A DNA stretch of 64,000 bases, taken from NCBI RefSeq assembly GCF_013364275.1, contig NZ_CP054932.1, forward strand, positions 868,001-932,000. The letters run 5' to 3'. Below are positions 39,005-47,768 of this stretch, piece after piece (position 1 is the first letter of the stretch; each line of letters opens with the position of its first letter). The position numbers were made by a program, and so were the translations under genes. This DNA comes from Actinomadura sp. NAK00032 (GTDB lineage Bacteria > Actinomycetota > Actinomycetes > Streptosporangiales > Streptosporangiaceae). The notes under the pieces are model-generated. The model made no database searches and had not been told where the DNA came from. It saw nothing but the letters and a program-made list of their open reading frames with translations.

Positions 39005-39082
39005 AGAGCGGGCCCATGTGCCGGGTGCCCTCCCGAACCTAGATTCGTCAAGGTCAGAGGGGGATTTCACCCGGAGGGGATC

Positions 39083-39814
39083 ATGACGACGATGACGGTC
39101 GAGGCGACCGCGCAGGCCGTGGGGCTGGAGGCGGTCACCAAGACCTACGGCTCCGTCCGGGCGCTGGACGGCGTCACGTGGACGTTCCCGCGCGGCGGGT
39201 TCACCGCGGTGATGGGGCCGTCCGGCTCGGGCAAGAGCACGTTCCTGCACTGCGCGTCCGGGCTCGACCGCCCGAGCGAGGGCACCGTCCGGATCGGCGG
39301 CGCGGACATCGGCCGGCTCGGCGAGACCAAGCGGACGCGGCTGCGCCGGGAGCGGATCGGGTTCGTGTTCCAGGCGTTCAACCTGATCCCGTCCATGGAC
39401 GTCGAGCAGAACGTCACGCTGCCGCTCCGGCTCGCCGGGGCCGCCGCCGACCCGGCCTGGCTGCGCGAGGTGGTCGGGCGGGTCGGGCTCGCCGACCGGC
39501 TGGCGCACCGGCCGTCGGAGCTGTCCGGCGGGCAGCAGCAGCGCGCCGCCATCGCCCGCGCGCTGATCACCCGCCCGGAGGTCGTGTTCGCCGACGAGCC
39601 GACCGGCGCGCTCGACCCGCGCACCGCCCGCGAGGTGATGCGGCTGCTGCGCGAGGCCGTCGACCAGACCGGCCAGACGCTCGTGCTGGTGACGCACGAC
39701 CCGATGGCGGCCGCGTGGGCCGACTCGGTGCTGTTCCTCGACCGCGGCCGGATCGTCGACGAGGTCGCCGACCCGTCCGCCGCCGCGATCATGAGCCGCT
39801 GGGAGTCGCTGTGA
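39083..39814 (+). CDS. ABC transporter ATP-binding protein (second FtsX-type system)
   Basis: A 243-residue ATPase of the LolD/MacB class: Walker A GPSGSGKST, Q-loop FVFQAFNLI, signature LSGGQQQRAAIARAL, Walker B VVFADEPTGALD, switch His in VTHDP. ATG 39083 follows GGAGGGG. The stop overlaps the permease GTG. It is a paralogue of the ATPase at 15964-16695; they share most motifs and length. Confidence 0.93.
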   Translation: MTTMTVEATAQAVGLEAVTKTYGSVRALDGVTWTFPRGGFTAVMGPSGSGKSTFLHCASGLDRPSEGTVRIGGADIGRLGETKRTRLRRERIGFVFQAFNLIPSMDVEQNVTLPLRLAGAAADPAWLREVVGRVGLADRLAHRPSELSGGQQQRAAIARALITRPEVVFADEPTGALDPRTAREVMRLLREAVDQTGQTLVLVTHDPMAAAWADSVLFLDRGRIVDEVADPSAAAIMSRWESL

Positions 39815-42237
39815 GGAGCCGGGGCGCGTTCACCGGGATCTTCGCGGCGCTGCTGTTCGCCGCCGCGCTGATCGGCGCGTGCGGGGTGCTGATCGAGTCG
39901 GCGTGGCGGGCGCACGGCCCGGTGGAGCGGTACGAGGCCGCCGCGGCCGTCGTCACCGGGCCGCGCAGCGTGTCCACCACGGTGAAGAAGCTCGGCGACC
40001 CGCCGGCGGAGGCGAGCCGGCCGGTGACCGAGCCGTCCCGGGTCCCGGCCGGCGCGGCGGAGCGGCTGCGGGCCGTTCCGGGTGTGCGGGCCGTCGTCGC
40101 GGACGTGTCGTTCCCCGTCCTGCTGCCCTCGGGCCGGACGCTGACCGGCCACGGCTGGGACTCCGCGGCCCTCCGCCCCTACGAGCTGAGCACCGGACGC
40201 GCCCCGCAGGCCGCCGACGAGGTCGTGCTGAGCCGCTCCGCCGGAGTCGCGCCCGGCACGACCGTCAAGGTGCAGACCAACGGCAAGCCGCGCCCCTACC
40301 GGGTCTCCGGCGTCGTGGGCGACGGCCCGGCCGCCGCGTTCTTCGCCCCGGCCACGGCGGCGGCGCTCTACGGCCACCCCGGACGCGCCGACGCCCTCGC
40401 CGTCATCGGAGACCCCGACACCGGCGACCTCCGGAAGGCCGCACCCGGCCTCACCGTCTCCACTGGGAAGGCGCGCGGCGACGTCGAGTCCCCGGCCGTG
40501 GCCGCCGCGCGTCCCGACATCCTGGAGATGGGCGCCTCGTTCGCCGGGGTCGCCGTGATGACCGCGCTGGTCGTCGTGGGCGGGCTGATCGTCCTGTCGG
40601 TGCGGGAGCGGGCGCGCGAGTTCGCGATGCTCCGCGCGATCGGCGCGACCCCGTGGCAGGTGCAGGGGCGGCTCGTCCGGGAGACGCTGCGCGTCGGGAT
40701 CCCGGCCGCGCTGATCGGCGGCGCACTGTCGCTCGGGCTCGGCGCCGCGATGCTCACCGCGATGGGGCGCAAGGACGTCCTGCCGGACGGGTTCGGCCCG
40801 GCGCTCAGCCCGCTGCCCGCTCTCGCAGCGGTCGCGATCACGCTGCTCGCGGCCGTGGTGACATCGCTCCTCGCCTCCCTGCGGGTCACCCGGATCCGGC
40901 CCGTCGAGGCGCTGGGCGAGGCGGCCGTCGAGCCCGCCGACCTGCCCGGATGGCGGGTCGGCACCGGCGTCGTCTTCCTGATCATCGGGCTGGGCGCGCT
41001 CGGCTTCTCCGGCTCCACCTCCGGGCCGGCCGCGGTCGCCGCGGTCGGGGGGCTGGTGATGTCGCTGATCGTCGCGACCGCGTTCCTCGGGCCGCTGCTG
41101 GCGCGGCACGGCGCCCGCCTCCTCGGCGGCGCCGCCCAGGCGATCGCGCCCGTCACCGGGCGTCTCGCCCGGCACGGCAGCGCCGCCGCCGCGCTGCGCG
41201 CCGGGTCCATCATCACACCGGTCGCGCTGGCCGTCGCGTTCGCCGGCACCCAGCTGTTCGCGCAGACGACCGTCGTCCACGCGACGACCGGGCAGGCGGC
41301 GGCCGGGAGCCGGGCCGACCAGGTCGTCGTGTCGGCGGGGCCGGGCCTCCCGCCGGACACCGCCGAGGCCGTCCGCCGCGTCCCCGGCGTCACCGCCGCG
41401 ACGCCCGTCAACCGCACCACCGTGGTCATGAAGATCAAGGAGATGGGCGACGAGGAGCTGACCTCGCTGCCCGCGCGCGGCCTCGGCGCGGACGCCGAGG
41501 CCACCATTGACCCGAAGGTCACCTCCGGCCGTCTCCGCGACCTGCGCGGCAACACCGTCGCGCTCAGCCGCAACGCGGTCGGCGGCCGGCACGTCGGCGA
41601 CACCGCGCCGCTGTGGCTCGGCGACGGCACCCGGATCGACGCCCGTATCGTCGCCGTCTACGACCGCGACCTCGGCTTCGGCGACGTCCTGCTGCCCCGC
41701 GACCTGGTCGCCGCCCACACGGCCACCGGGCTGGACGACCACGTCCTCGTGCGCGGCAAGGCCGACCTGAGCGCCGCCACGTCCGCCTACGCCGGAGTCC
41801 AGGCGATCGACCGCGACGCCCATGACGAGGCCCTGTCGGAGGAGATCCGGCTCCAGGGCTTCTTCAACCTGGTCGTCGTCGCCGCCATCGGCGGGTTCAT
41901 CGCGATCGGGCTCATCACCACGCTGGCCCTCGCCACCGCCGCGCGCCGCCGCGAGTTCGGGCTGCTGCGGCTGGTCGGCACGACCCGGGGGCAGGTGCTG
42001 CGGATGCTGCGCCTGGAGGCCGCCATCATCCTCGGCACCGGCACCGCGATCGGCATCACCATCGCGACCGTGACGCTCATGGCCTTCGCCATGGCGGTCA
42101 CCGGCGTCCCGCTGCCCGCCGTCTCACCGGCCGCGTGCGCGGCCGTCCTCCTCGGGGTCGCCGGCTCCGGCACCGCCGCGATCCTCCTCCCGGCACGGGC
42201 GATGCTGCGCCGCCGCACCTCCCCGTCCGTCCACTGA
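39811..42237 (+). CDS. FtsX-like ABC transporter permease (second system)
   Basis: An 808-residue permease with duplicated FtsX architecture: first helix at about 7-27 (GIFAALLFAAALIGACGVLI), first extracellular domain to ~235, three helices with EFAMLRAIGATPWQVQG as the coupling segment, a middle helical pair, a second extracellular domain, and three C-terminal helices with FGLLRLVGTTRGQVLRM. It shares RDLGFGDVLLPRDLVAAH-like blocks with the permease at 13388-15967. Exports an unknown substrate or drives a partner protein. GTG 39811 overlaps the ATPase stop (GTGA). Confidence 0.9.
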   Translation: MRSRGAFTGIFAALLFAAALIGACGVLIESAWRAHGPVERYEAAAAVVTGPRSVSTTVKKLGDPPAEASRPVTEPSRVPAGAAERLRAVPGVRAVVADVSFPVLLPSGRTLTGHGWDSAALRPYELSTGRAPQAADEVVLSRSAGVAPGTTVKVQTNGKPRPYRVSGVVGDGPAAAFFAPATAAALYGHPGRADALAVIGDPDTGDLRKAAPGLTVSTGKARGDVESPAVAAARPDILEMGASFAGVAVMTALVVVGGLIVLSVRERAREFAMLRAIGATPWQVQGRLVRETLRVGIPAALIGGALSLGLGAAMLTAMGRKDVLPDGFGPALSPLPALAAVAITLLAAVVTSLLASLRVTRIRPVEALGEAAVEPADLPGWRVGTGVVFLIIGLGALGFSGSTSGPAAVAAVGGLVMSLIVATAFLGPLLARHGARLLGGAAQAIAPVTGRLARHGSAAAALRAGSIITPVALAVAFAGTQLFAQTTVVHATTGQAAAGSRADQVVVSAGPGLPPDTAEAVRRVPGVTAATPVNRTTVVMKIKEMGDEELTSLPARGLGADAEATIDPKVTSGRLRDLRGNTVALSRNAVGGRHVGDTAPLWLGDGTRIDARIVAVYDRDLGFGDVLLPRDLVAAHTATGLDDHVLVRGKADLSAATSAYAGVQAIDRDAHDEALSEEIRLQGFFNLVVVAAIGGFIAIGLITTLALATAARRREFGLLRLVGTTRGQVLRMLRLEAAIILGTGTAIGITIATVTLMAFAMAVTGVPLPAVSPAACAAVLLGVAGSGTAAILLPARAMLRRRTSPSVH

Positions 42238-42264
42238 AGACCCGACCAGAACCTCCGTTCCACG

Positions 42265-42314
42265 GAGAAGACCCGTCCCACCGAGAAGACGCGTCCCACC
42301 GAGAAGACCCGTTC
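42265..42314. repeat. 18-base tandem repeat (2.8 units)
   Basis: Units GAGAAGACCCGTCCCACC, GAGAAGACGCGTCCCACC and a partial GAGAAGACCCGTTC lie between the permease stop and the small membrane protein. A diverged copy starts just before at 42238. Probably slippage-derived. Confidence 0.75.
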
Positions 42315-42344
42315 GGACCCGAGACAAGAAAGCAGGGCACTCCC

Positions 42345-42515
42345 ATGGGCAACAGCCTGCGCTGGACCATCGTCGCCGTCCTCCTCGCGATCAACGTGGT
42401 GGTGAGCGTCGCGTTCGCCGACACCTGGCTGTCGATCACCGTCAACGCCGTCACCGGCCTGGGGGCCATCGCCCTGGTCGTCGACTACTTCGTCCGTGGC
42501 CGCCGCCGCACCTGA
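42345..42515 (+). CDS. Small two-helix membrane protein after ABC operon
   Basis: A 56-residue protein with two hydrophobic helices at about 7-25 (WTIVAVLLAINVVVSVAF) and 30-49 (ITVNAVTGLGAIALVVDYF) and a basic RGRRRT tail. ATG 42345 has AGCAGGG upstream. It follows the permease by about 107 bases filled with a tandem repeat, and probably belongs to the same transcript. Together with the small protein at 16692-16964 it suggests that these FtsX-type systems carry small membrane partners. Confidence 0.65.
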   Translation: MGNSLRWTIVAVLLAINVVVSVAFADTWLSITVNAVTGLGAIALVVDYFVRGRRRT

Positions 42516-42537
42516 CCGGCGGTGCGCGATGCCCGTG

Positions 42538-43977
42538 TCAGGACGCCTCGCGCGCCTCGCCGACGGCCCGGACGAGCTCGTCGAGGTCGGCGGGCGCGGT
42601 GCGGTGGCTGATGACGCAGGCGCGGAGCGCGGCGCGCCCGTCCAGCCGCACGGGGCTGATCCACGCGCGGCCGCCCTCGACGACCCGGCGGGCGAGCGCC
42701 TCGTGGTGCTCCCACGCCCCGGTGCCGGGGTCGGCGAAGCAGACGACGGGCAGCGGGGTGTCGTTGACGATGTCCCAGCCGGCCGCCGCGAGCGAGCCGC
42801 GGAGCGCGTCCGCGAGGGCGGCGTCGCGTTCGAGCTGCTCGGCGTACCCGGCGCGGCCCGCGACGGCGAGGCCCAGGAACAGCTTGAGACCCATGAACCG
42901 GCGCGACCACTGCTGGCTGGACGTGTACGGGTCGGCGGTGCCGGGGATCTCGGCCGGCATGTAGGACGCGGTGACCCGGAACGTCTCCGCGAGGCCCTCC
43001 GCGTCCGTGCACAGGAAGGCCCCGGCGCCCATCGGGACGCTCAGCCACTTGTGCGCGTCCACCGTGATCGAGTCGGCGCGCTCGATGCCCGCCAGGGCGG
43101 GCCGCAGCCGGTCCGACAGCGCCGCCGCGCCGCCGTAGGCGGCGTCGGCGTGGAGCCGCAGCCCCAGGTCGCGGCACAGGTCGGCGAGGCCGTGCAGCGG
43201 GTCGACGACCCCGGCGGCCGTGGTCCCGGCGGTCGCGACGACGAGGAACGGCAGGTCGCCGTCCGCCCGGTCGGCGGCCACCCGTTCGGCGAGGGCTCCG
43301 GTGTCCATCCGCAGGTCCGGCCCGACCGGGACGAGCCGGACGGCGTCCCGCCCGAGGCCCGCGGCGTGCGCGATCTTGAGCCAGGCGAGATGGCTCTCCG
43401 CCGACGCGTACATCACCGGACGGCCCGGCAGCGCCCGCAGCCCCTCCTCGCCGTACCGCGGCCAGGTCCGCGTGAGCGCCAGCAGCACGGCGGTCATGTT
43501 CGCCTCGGCGCCGCCGCTGGTGAACGACCCGGCGACCGCCGCGGGCGGGTAGCCGAGCCGTCCGCCCAGGAAGCGCAGCAGATGCGCCTCGATCTCGACG
43601 GCCGCGGGCGCGTGCGACCAGGCGGCGAGCTGCGGGTTGAACGCGGCGGCGAGCGTCTCCCCGACGACGCCCATCGGCGCCGGCGTCGGGTTGAACAGGC
43701 CGAAGTAGCGCGGGTGGGTCGTGTGGACGGTGGTCGCCCGCAGCATCCGGGCCACGTCGTCGACCACGCCCTCGGCGGCTGCCGGACGGTCGAAGTCGTA
43801 CGCCCTGATCGCGTCCCTGAGCGCCTTCAGGTCCCGGGCGCCGACCGGCTCGCTCACCGCCCGCTCGGGGAGCCGCTCGCGCTCGTCTTCCAGGAGGTCC
43901 ACGACATGCCGCCACATCGCCTCGGCGGCCGCTCGGGAAGGGGCGAGGGAGGCGCGTCCGATGGGGAATCCATGCAT
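42538..43977 (-). CDS. PLP-dependent group II decarboxylase
   Basis: A 479-residue PLP enzyme of the aromatic-L-amino-acid/glutamate decarboxylase group. Signs: GGAEANMTAVLLALT, VVATAGTTAAGVVDP, LRLHADAAYGG with the cofactor Asp, and Lys310 in SITVDAHKWLSVP as the Schiff-base Lys. It may decarboxylate an aromatic or diamino acid to an amine; the exact amino acid cannot be read. ATG 43977 follows AAGG by 8 bases. It is divergent from a GlxA-type AraC regulator 94 bases away, which likely controls it. Confidence 0.9.
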   Translation of the reverse strand: MHGFPIGRASLAPSRAAAEAMWRHVVDLLEDERERLPERAVSEPVGARDLKALRDAIRAYDFDRPAAAEGVVDDVARMLRATTVHTTHPRYFGLFNPTPAPMGVVGETLAAAFNPQLAAWSHAPAAVEIEAHLLRFLGGRLGYPPAAVAGSFTSGGAEANMTAVLLALTRTWPRYGEEGLRALPGRPVMYASAESHLAWLKIAHAAGLGRDAVRLVPVGPDLRMDTGALAERVAADRADGDLPFLVVATAGTTAAGVVDPLHGLADLCRDLGLRLHADAAYGGAAALSDRLRPALAGIERADSITVDAHKWLSVPMGAGAFLCTDAEGLAETFRVTASYMPAEIPGTADPYTSSQQWSRRFMGLKLFLGLAVAGRAGYAEQLERDAALADALRGSLAAAGWDIVNDTPLPVVCFADPGTGAWEHHEALARRVVEGGRAWISPVRLDGRAALRACVISHRTAPADLDELVRAVGEAREAS

Positions 43978-44071
43978 GACCCGACCTTCGCGCCCGGGCG
44001 GCGACCGGGCCAAGTGGCAGCAATGACCATTAGCGCAAAATAAGTGACATCGTGACGGCTAGAGTGGCGGC

Positions 44072-45007
44072 ATGCACACGCTCGCGGTCGCCGTCACCGA
44101 CGGGGTGCCGATCTTCGAACTGGCCATCCCGTGCGAGGTGTTCGGCTACGAACGGCCGGGCCTCGCCGACGCGTGGTACGACTTCCGGCTCTGCGCCGCG
44201 CCCGGCACCCGCACCGCTGCCGGGTTCGCCCCGGGCACCCGCTACGGCCTCGACGCGCTGGCCTCGGCCGACACCGTCGTGATCCCGGCCTGCGCGAGCG
44301 TCGTCGACGAGCAGCCGCCCGACCTGGTCGAGGCCGTCCGCGCGGCACACGCGGGCGGCGCCCGCATCGTCTCGCTGTGCACCGGAGCGTTCGTCCTCGC
44401 CGCCGCCGGACTGCTGGACGGACGCCCCGCGACGACCCACTGGATGCACGCCGAGCAGCTCGCCGCCCGCCACCCGGAGGTCAGGGTGGACGCGTCCGTC
44501 CTCTACATCGACGACGGCGACATCCTGACCAGCGCGGGCACCGCCGCCGGGCTCGACCTGTGCCTGCACGTCGTCCGCAACGACCACGGCGCCGCCGTCG
44601 CCGGCGCGCTCGCCAAGCGCCTCGTCATGCCCGCGCACCGGCCCGGCGGCCAGGCGCAGTACATCGACGCGCGGGCCGTCCACGACGCCGGCGACCTGGG
44701 GCCGCTCCTCGACTGGGCCCGCCGCCATCTGGACGAGCCGCTGACCGTCGCCGCGCTGGCCCGCCGCGCCAACGTCACGTCCCGGACGCTGATCCGCCGC
44801 TTCCACGCCGCCACCGGGACGACGCCCATGGCCTGGCTGCGCGGCATCCGCATCGACCACGCCCGCGAGCTGCTGGAGACCACGGCGCTGCCCGTCGACC
44901 AGATCGCCGAACGCTCCGGCCTGGGCGGCCCCGCCAACCTCCGCCACCACTTCACCCGCGTCGTGGGCGTCCCCCCGACCGCCTACCGCCGCGCCTTCTC
45001 GTCCTGA
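44072..45007 (+). CDS. GlxA-family AraC-type regulator
   Basis: A 311-residue regulator: an N-terminal DJ-1/PfpI-like domain (~1-170) with the elbow IVSLCTGAFVLAAAGLL and DDGDILTSAGTAAGLDLCLH, and a C-terminal AraC helix-turn-helix pair (~205-311) with LARRANVTSRTLIRRFHAAT and IAERSGLGGPANLRHHFTR. ATG 44072. It is divergent from the PLP decarboxylase gene and may sense the amino acid or amine that enzyme handles (inference). Confidence 0.93.
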   Translation: MHTLAVAVTDGVPIFELAIPCEVFGYERPGLADAWYDFRLCAAPGTRTAAGFAPGTRYGLDALASADTVVIPACASVVDEQPPDLVEAVRAAHAGGARIVSLCTGAFVLAAAGLLDGRPATTHWMHAEQLAARHPEVRVDASVLYIDDGDILTSAGTAAGLDLCLHVVRNDHGAAVAGALAKRLVMPAHRPGGQAQYIDARAVHDAGDLGPLLDWARRHLDEPLTVAALARRANVTSRTLIRRFHAATGTTPMAWLRGIRIDHARELLETTALPVDQIAERSGLGGPANLRHHFTRVVGVPPTAYRRAFSS

Positions 45008-45027
45008 CCCGGCGGGCCCCGGCCCTG

Positions 45028-45062
45028 TTCAGCGGCTCAGCAGGAGCGTTCAGCGGCTCAGC
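45028..45062. repeat. 21-base direct repeat at the ECF41 gene's end
   Basis: TTCAGCGGCTCAGC occurs at 45028-45041 and again at 45049-45062, a 21-base period, so the final codons and stop of the ECF41 gene are duplicated. The second stop is never used. Confidence 0.7.
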
Positions 45063-45940
45063 GTGGTCGCCTGCTCCAGGCGGGACAGCTTCTCGGGGTT
45101 GCGGACGAGGTAGAACCCGGTGATGAGGCCGTTCTCGACGCGGACGGTCATGACGGTGTCGGTTTCGCCGTCCAGCCGGATGACGAGCCCCGGCATGCCG
45201 TTGACCTGGACGGGCACGAGCGACACCTCGGCGTGGAGCCCCCTGAGGCCGCGCTCGACCAGGCGGCTGACCTTGTCGGATCCCACGATGGGCCGCGGCA
45301 CGGTCCGGCGGATGCCGCCGCCGTCGCTCAGGAGGACGACGTCCGGGGCGAGGATGTCGAACAGGTGCTGCAGGTCGCCGGTCTCGACCGCCCGCTGGAA
45401 GGCGGCGAGCGCCGCCTGCGTCTCGGCCACCGACACGGCGTCGCGCGGCCGGCGCTCCGCGACGTGCGAGCGGGCCCGGTGGGCGATCTGCCGGACGGCG
45501 GCCGAGTTCTTCCCGACGGCTTCGGCGATCTCGCCGTAGGGCAGGTCGAACACCTCGCGCAGGACGAACACCGCGCGCTCGGTCGGCGTCAGCGTCTCCA
45601 GGACCAGCAGCATCGCCATCGAGACGTTGTCGGCGAGCTCGACGTCGTCGGCGACGTCGGGTGTGGTCAGCAGCGGCTCGGGCAGCCACGAGCCGACATA
45701 GTTCTCCTTGCGGCGGCCGAGCACGCGCAGCCGGGACAGCGCCTGGCGGGTGGTGATCCGCACCAGGTAGGCGCGGTGGTCGCGGATGGTGCCGAGGTCG
45801 ACGTTCACCCAGCGCATCCAGGTCTCCTGGAGGACGTCCTCGGCGTCGACGGCCGAGCCGAGCATCTCGTAGGCGACGGTGAACAGCAGGTTCCGGTGGG
45901 CGACGAACGCCTCCGTGGCCGGGTCGATCCGCTCGCTCAT
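45050..45940 (-). CDS. ECF41-family sigma factor with SnoaL-like C-terminal domain (SigJ type)
   Basis: The protein has 296 residues: sigma region 2 (~12-75), region 4 (~105-165) and a fused SnoaL-like domain (~180-296). The ECF41 signatures are all there: WLPEPLL in the linker, SDGGGIRR, and NPEKLSRL at the end. In this group the C-terminal domain replaces the anti-sigma factor and tunes activity. ATG 45940 has GGGAG upstream. Upstream, on its own strand, lies TGTCACA-N16-CGTC, so it likely activates itself; the same motif precedes the divergent exporter gene and two others in the window. Confidence 0.95.
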   Translation of the reverse strand: MSERIDPATEAFVAHRNLLFTVAYEMLGSAVDAEDVLQETWMRWVNVDLGTIRDHRAYLVRITTRQALSRLRVLGRRKENYVGSWLPEPLLTTPDVADDVELADNVSMAMLLVLETLTPTERAVFVLREVFDLPYGEIAEAVGKNSAAVRQIAHRARSHVAERRPRDAVSVAETQAALAAFQRAVETGDLQHLFDILAPDVVLLSDGGGIRRTVPRPIVGSDKVSRLVERGLRGLHAEVSLVPVQVNGMPGLVIRLDGETDTVMTVRVENGLITGFYLVRNPEKLSRLEQATTLSR

Positions 45941-45984
45941 CTCTGGCTCCCACCTGCCTGTCTCCAACAGAGCTACACGCACGA

Positions 45985-46011
45985 GACGCCCGTTCCCGCC
46001 GTTTTGTGACA
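45985..46011 (-). promoter_or_regulatory. ECF41-type autoregulatory promoter
   Basis: Minus strand: TGTCACA (46011-46005), 16 bases, CGTC (45988-45985), 45 bases upstream of the sigma gene's ATG, with GGACGCCGATGTCACAA in common with the motif at 34858. Confidence 0.7.
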
Positions 46012-46045
46012 TCGGCGTCCAGTGGGACACGTCACACCGCCGGGC

Positions 46046-46078
46046 TGTCACAGCGGGCCGTCCTCCCGGCATCTCGTG
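46046..46078 (+). promoter_or_regulatory. ECF41-type promoter before DHA2 exporter
   Basis: TGTCACA (46046-46052), 15 bases, GGCATCTCGTG (46068-46078), then GTCGTCAGGACG. The block matches the motif at 38415-38447 in sequence and spacing. Confidence 0.7.
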
Positions 46079-46140
46079 GTCGTCAGGACGCCGCGCGACG
46101 ATCCGCGCGGCGCGCGACGCAGACGAGTGAGGACGAAACC

Positions 46141-47661
46141 ATGTCGAACACGAAGGCGCCGCCCCCGGCGGCCTTCCCGCGCCGCTGGGGGGCGCTGGTC
46201 TTCATCGGGCTGGCCCAGCTCATGCTCATGCTGGACGCCACCGTGGTGAACATCGCGCTGCCCTCCATGCAGGGAGATCTGGCGATCTCCGACGGCGACC
46301 GGCAGTGGATCATCACCGCCTACACGCTGGCGTTCGGCGGGCTGCTGCTGCTCGGCGGGCGGATCGCGGACTACACCGGACGCAAGCGGGCGTTCCTGAT
46401 CGCCCTGGTCGGGTTCACGGCCGCGTCCGCGCTGGGCGGCGCGGCGGGCAACTTCGAGATGCTGCTGATCGCCCGTGCCGCGCAGGGCGCGTTCGGCGCG
46501 CTGCTCGGTCCGACCGCGCTGTCGCTGTTGACGGTGATGTTCACCGAGCCGAAGGAGCGCGCCAAGGCGTTCGGCATCTGGGGCGGGATCGCCGGCGCGG
46601 GCGGCGCGTTCGGGCTGCTGGCCGGCGGGGCGCTGACCGACTACCTGGACTGGCGCTGGTGCCTGTACATCAACATCCCGATCGCCCTGGCCGCGGCCAT
46701 CGGCGGGTACCTGATGCTGCCCGGGGCGCGGCGCGAGGGCGGGGCGCGGTTCGACATCCCCGGCGTGCTGCTGGTCACCGGCGGCCTGGTCGCGATCGTG
46801 TACGGCACGGGCCGCGCCGAGTCGGACGGCTGGGGCTCGGCGACGATCATCGGCCTGCTGGCCGGTGGCGCCGTGCTGCTCGCCGCGTTCGCGGTCGTCG
46901 AGACCCGGGTGGCGCAGCCGCTGCTGCCGCTGCGCGTGGTCGCCGACCGCACCCGGGGCTCGGCCTACCTGGCCGTGGCCGTCGTCGGCGCGGGCATGTT
47001 CGCCGCGTTCCTGTTCATGACCTACTACCTGCAGGTCGTCAAGGGGTACTCGCCGATCAGGACGGGCGTGGCCTTCCTCCCGATGACGGGGGCGGTCCTG
47101 GTGTCGGCGGGCGGGCTCGCCTCGCGGCTGCTGCCCAAGGTCGCGCCGCGGCTGCTGATCGTCCCCGGGATGCTCCTCGGCGCCGCCGGCATGCTGTGGA
47201 TGCTGCGGCTGGACCCCGGGACGTCCTACGCGTCCGGTGTGCTCGTCTGCCAGCTCGTGTTCGGCCTCGGCGCCGGGATGATCATGCCGGTGGCCATGAA
47301 CTACGCCACGCACGGCGTGGACCCGCGCGACGCGGGCGTGGCCTCCGCGAGCGTGAACACCTCGCAGCAGGTCGGCAGCTCGATCGGCATCGCGCTGCTC
47401 AACACCATCGCCACCAGCACGACCGCCGACTACCTGGCCGAGCACGGCCCGAACCCCGCCATCGCCAAGCTGGCGCTGGTGGAGGGCTTCGGGGCGGCCG
47501 GCATCTGGGCGGCGGGCATCCTCCTCTGCGGCGCGCTGATCGTCGCGCTGCTGATGAACACCCCGCGTCCGGGAGGGAAGGCCCCGGCCGCCACCGCCAC
47601 CGCCACCGCCGCCCCGGCGGACGGCGCCGAGGGCGTTGAGCCGCTGCCCGCGCACACCTGA
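46141..47661 (+). CDS. DHA2-type MFS drug exporter (EmrB/QacA)
   Basis: A 506-residue, about 14-helix MFS protein. Motif D1 is LMLDATVVNIALPSMQGDL, motif A LLLGGRIADYTGRKRAF, motif B AARAAQGAFGALLGPTALSL, and motif C falls in GIAGAGGAFGLLAGG. These define the DHA2 multidrug antiporters. Its Ala/Thr-rich tail is low complexity. ATG 46141 follows GAGGACG. It is driven from an ECF41-type promoter and is divergent from the sigma gene, so it likely forms part of the response to a toxic compound. Confidence 0.95.
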   Translation: MSNTKAPPPAAFPRRWGALVFIGLAQLMLMLDATVVNIALPSMQGDLAISDGDRQWIITAYTLAFGGLLLLGGRIADYTGRKRAFLIALVGFTAASALGGAAGNFEMLLIARAAQGAFGALLGPTALSLLTVMFTEPKERAKAFGIWGGIAGAGGAFGLLAGGALTDYLDWRWCLYINIPIALAAAIGGYLMLPGARREGGARFDIPGVLLVTGGLVAIVYGTGRAESDGWGSATIIGLLAGGAVLLAAFAVVETRVAQPLLPLRVVADRTRGSAYLAVAVVGAGMFAAFLFMTYYLQVVKGYSPIRTGVAFLPMTGAVLVSAGGLASRLLPKVAPRLLIVPGMLLGAAGMLWMLRLDPGTSYASGVLVCQLVFGLGAGMIMPVAMNYATHGVDPRDAGVASASVNTSQQVGSSIGIALLNTIATSTTADYLAEHGPNPAIAKLALVEGFGAAGIWAAGILLCGALIVALLMNTPRPGGKAPAATATATAAPADGAEGVEPLPAHT

Positions 47662-47688
47662 TCTCGGAGTGCACCTGATCTCGGAGTG
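47655..47688. repeat. 17-base tandem duplication at exporter stop
   Basis: CACCTGATCTCGGAGTG occurs twice in tandem (47655-47671 and 47672-47688). The exporter's stop codon is inside the first copy. Confidence 0.75.
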
Positions 47689-47709
47689 CGCAGGGTTGAG
47701 GGGGTGTAT

Positions 47710-47735
47710 GCGCCGCCGCGCTGCTGCGGCGGCGC
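47710..47735. terminator. Bidirectional terminator hairpin
   Basis: GCGCCGCCGC and GCGGCGGCGC pair perfectly over 10 bases around GCTGCT, between the convergent exporter and 5'-nucleotidase genes. Confidence 0.7.
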
Positions 47736-47768
47736 AGCGCCTCGGGCCCTGGGGCCTGCGGATCTGGG

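Noticed and set aside
42265..42314. Regular 18-base repeats considered as CRISPR
   Set aside because: Units are directly adjacent with no spacers and no cas genes lie nearby; a simple tandem repeat.
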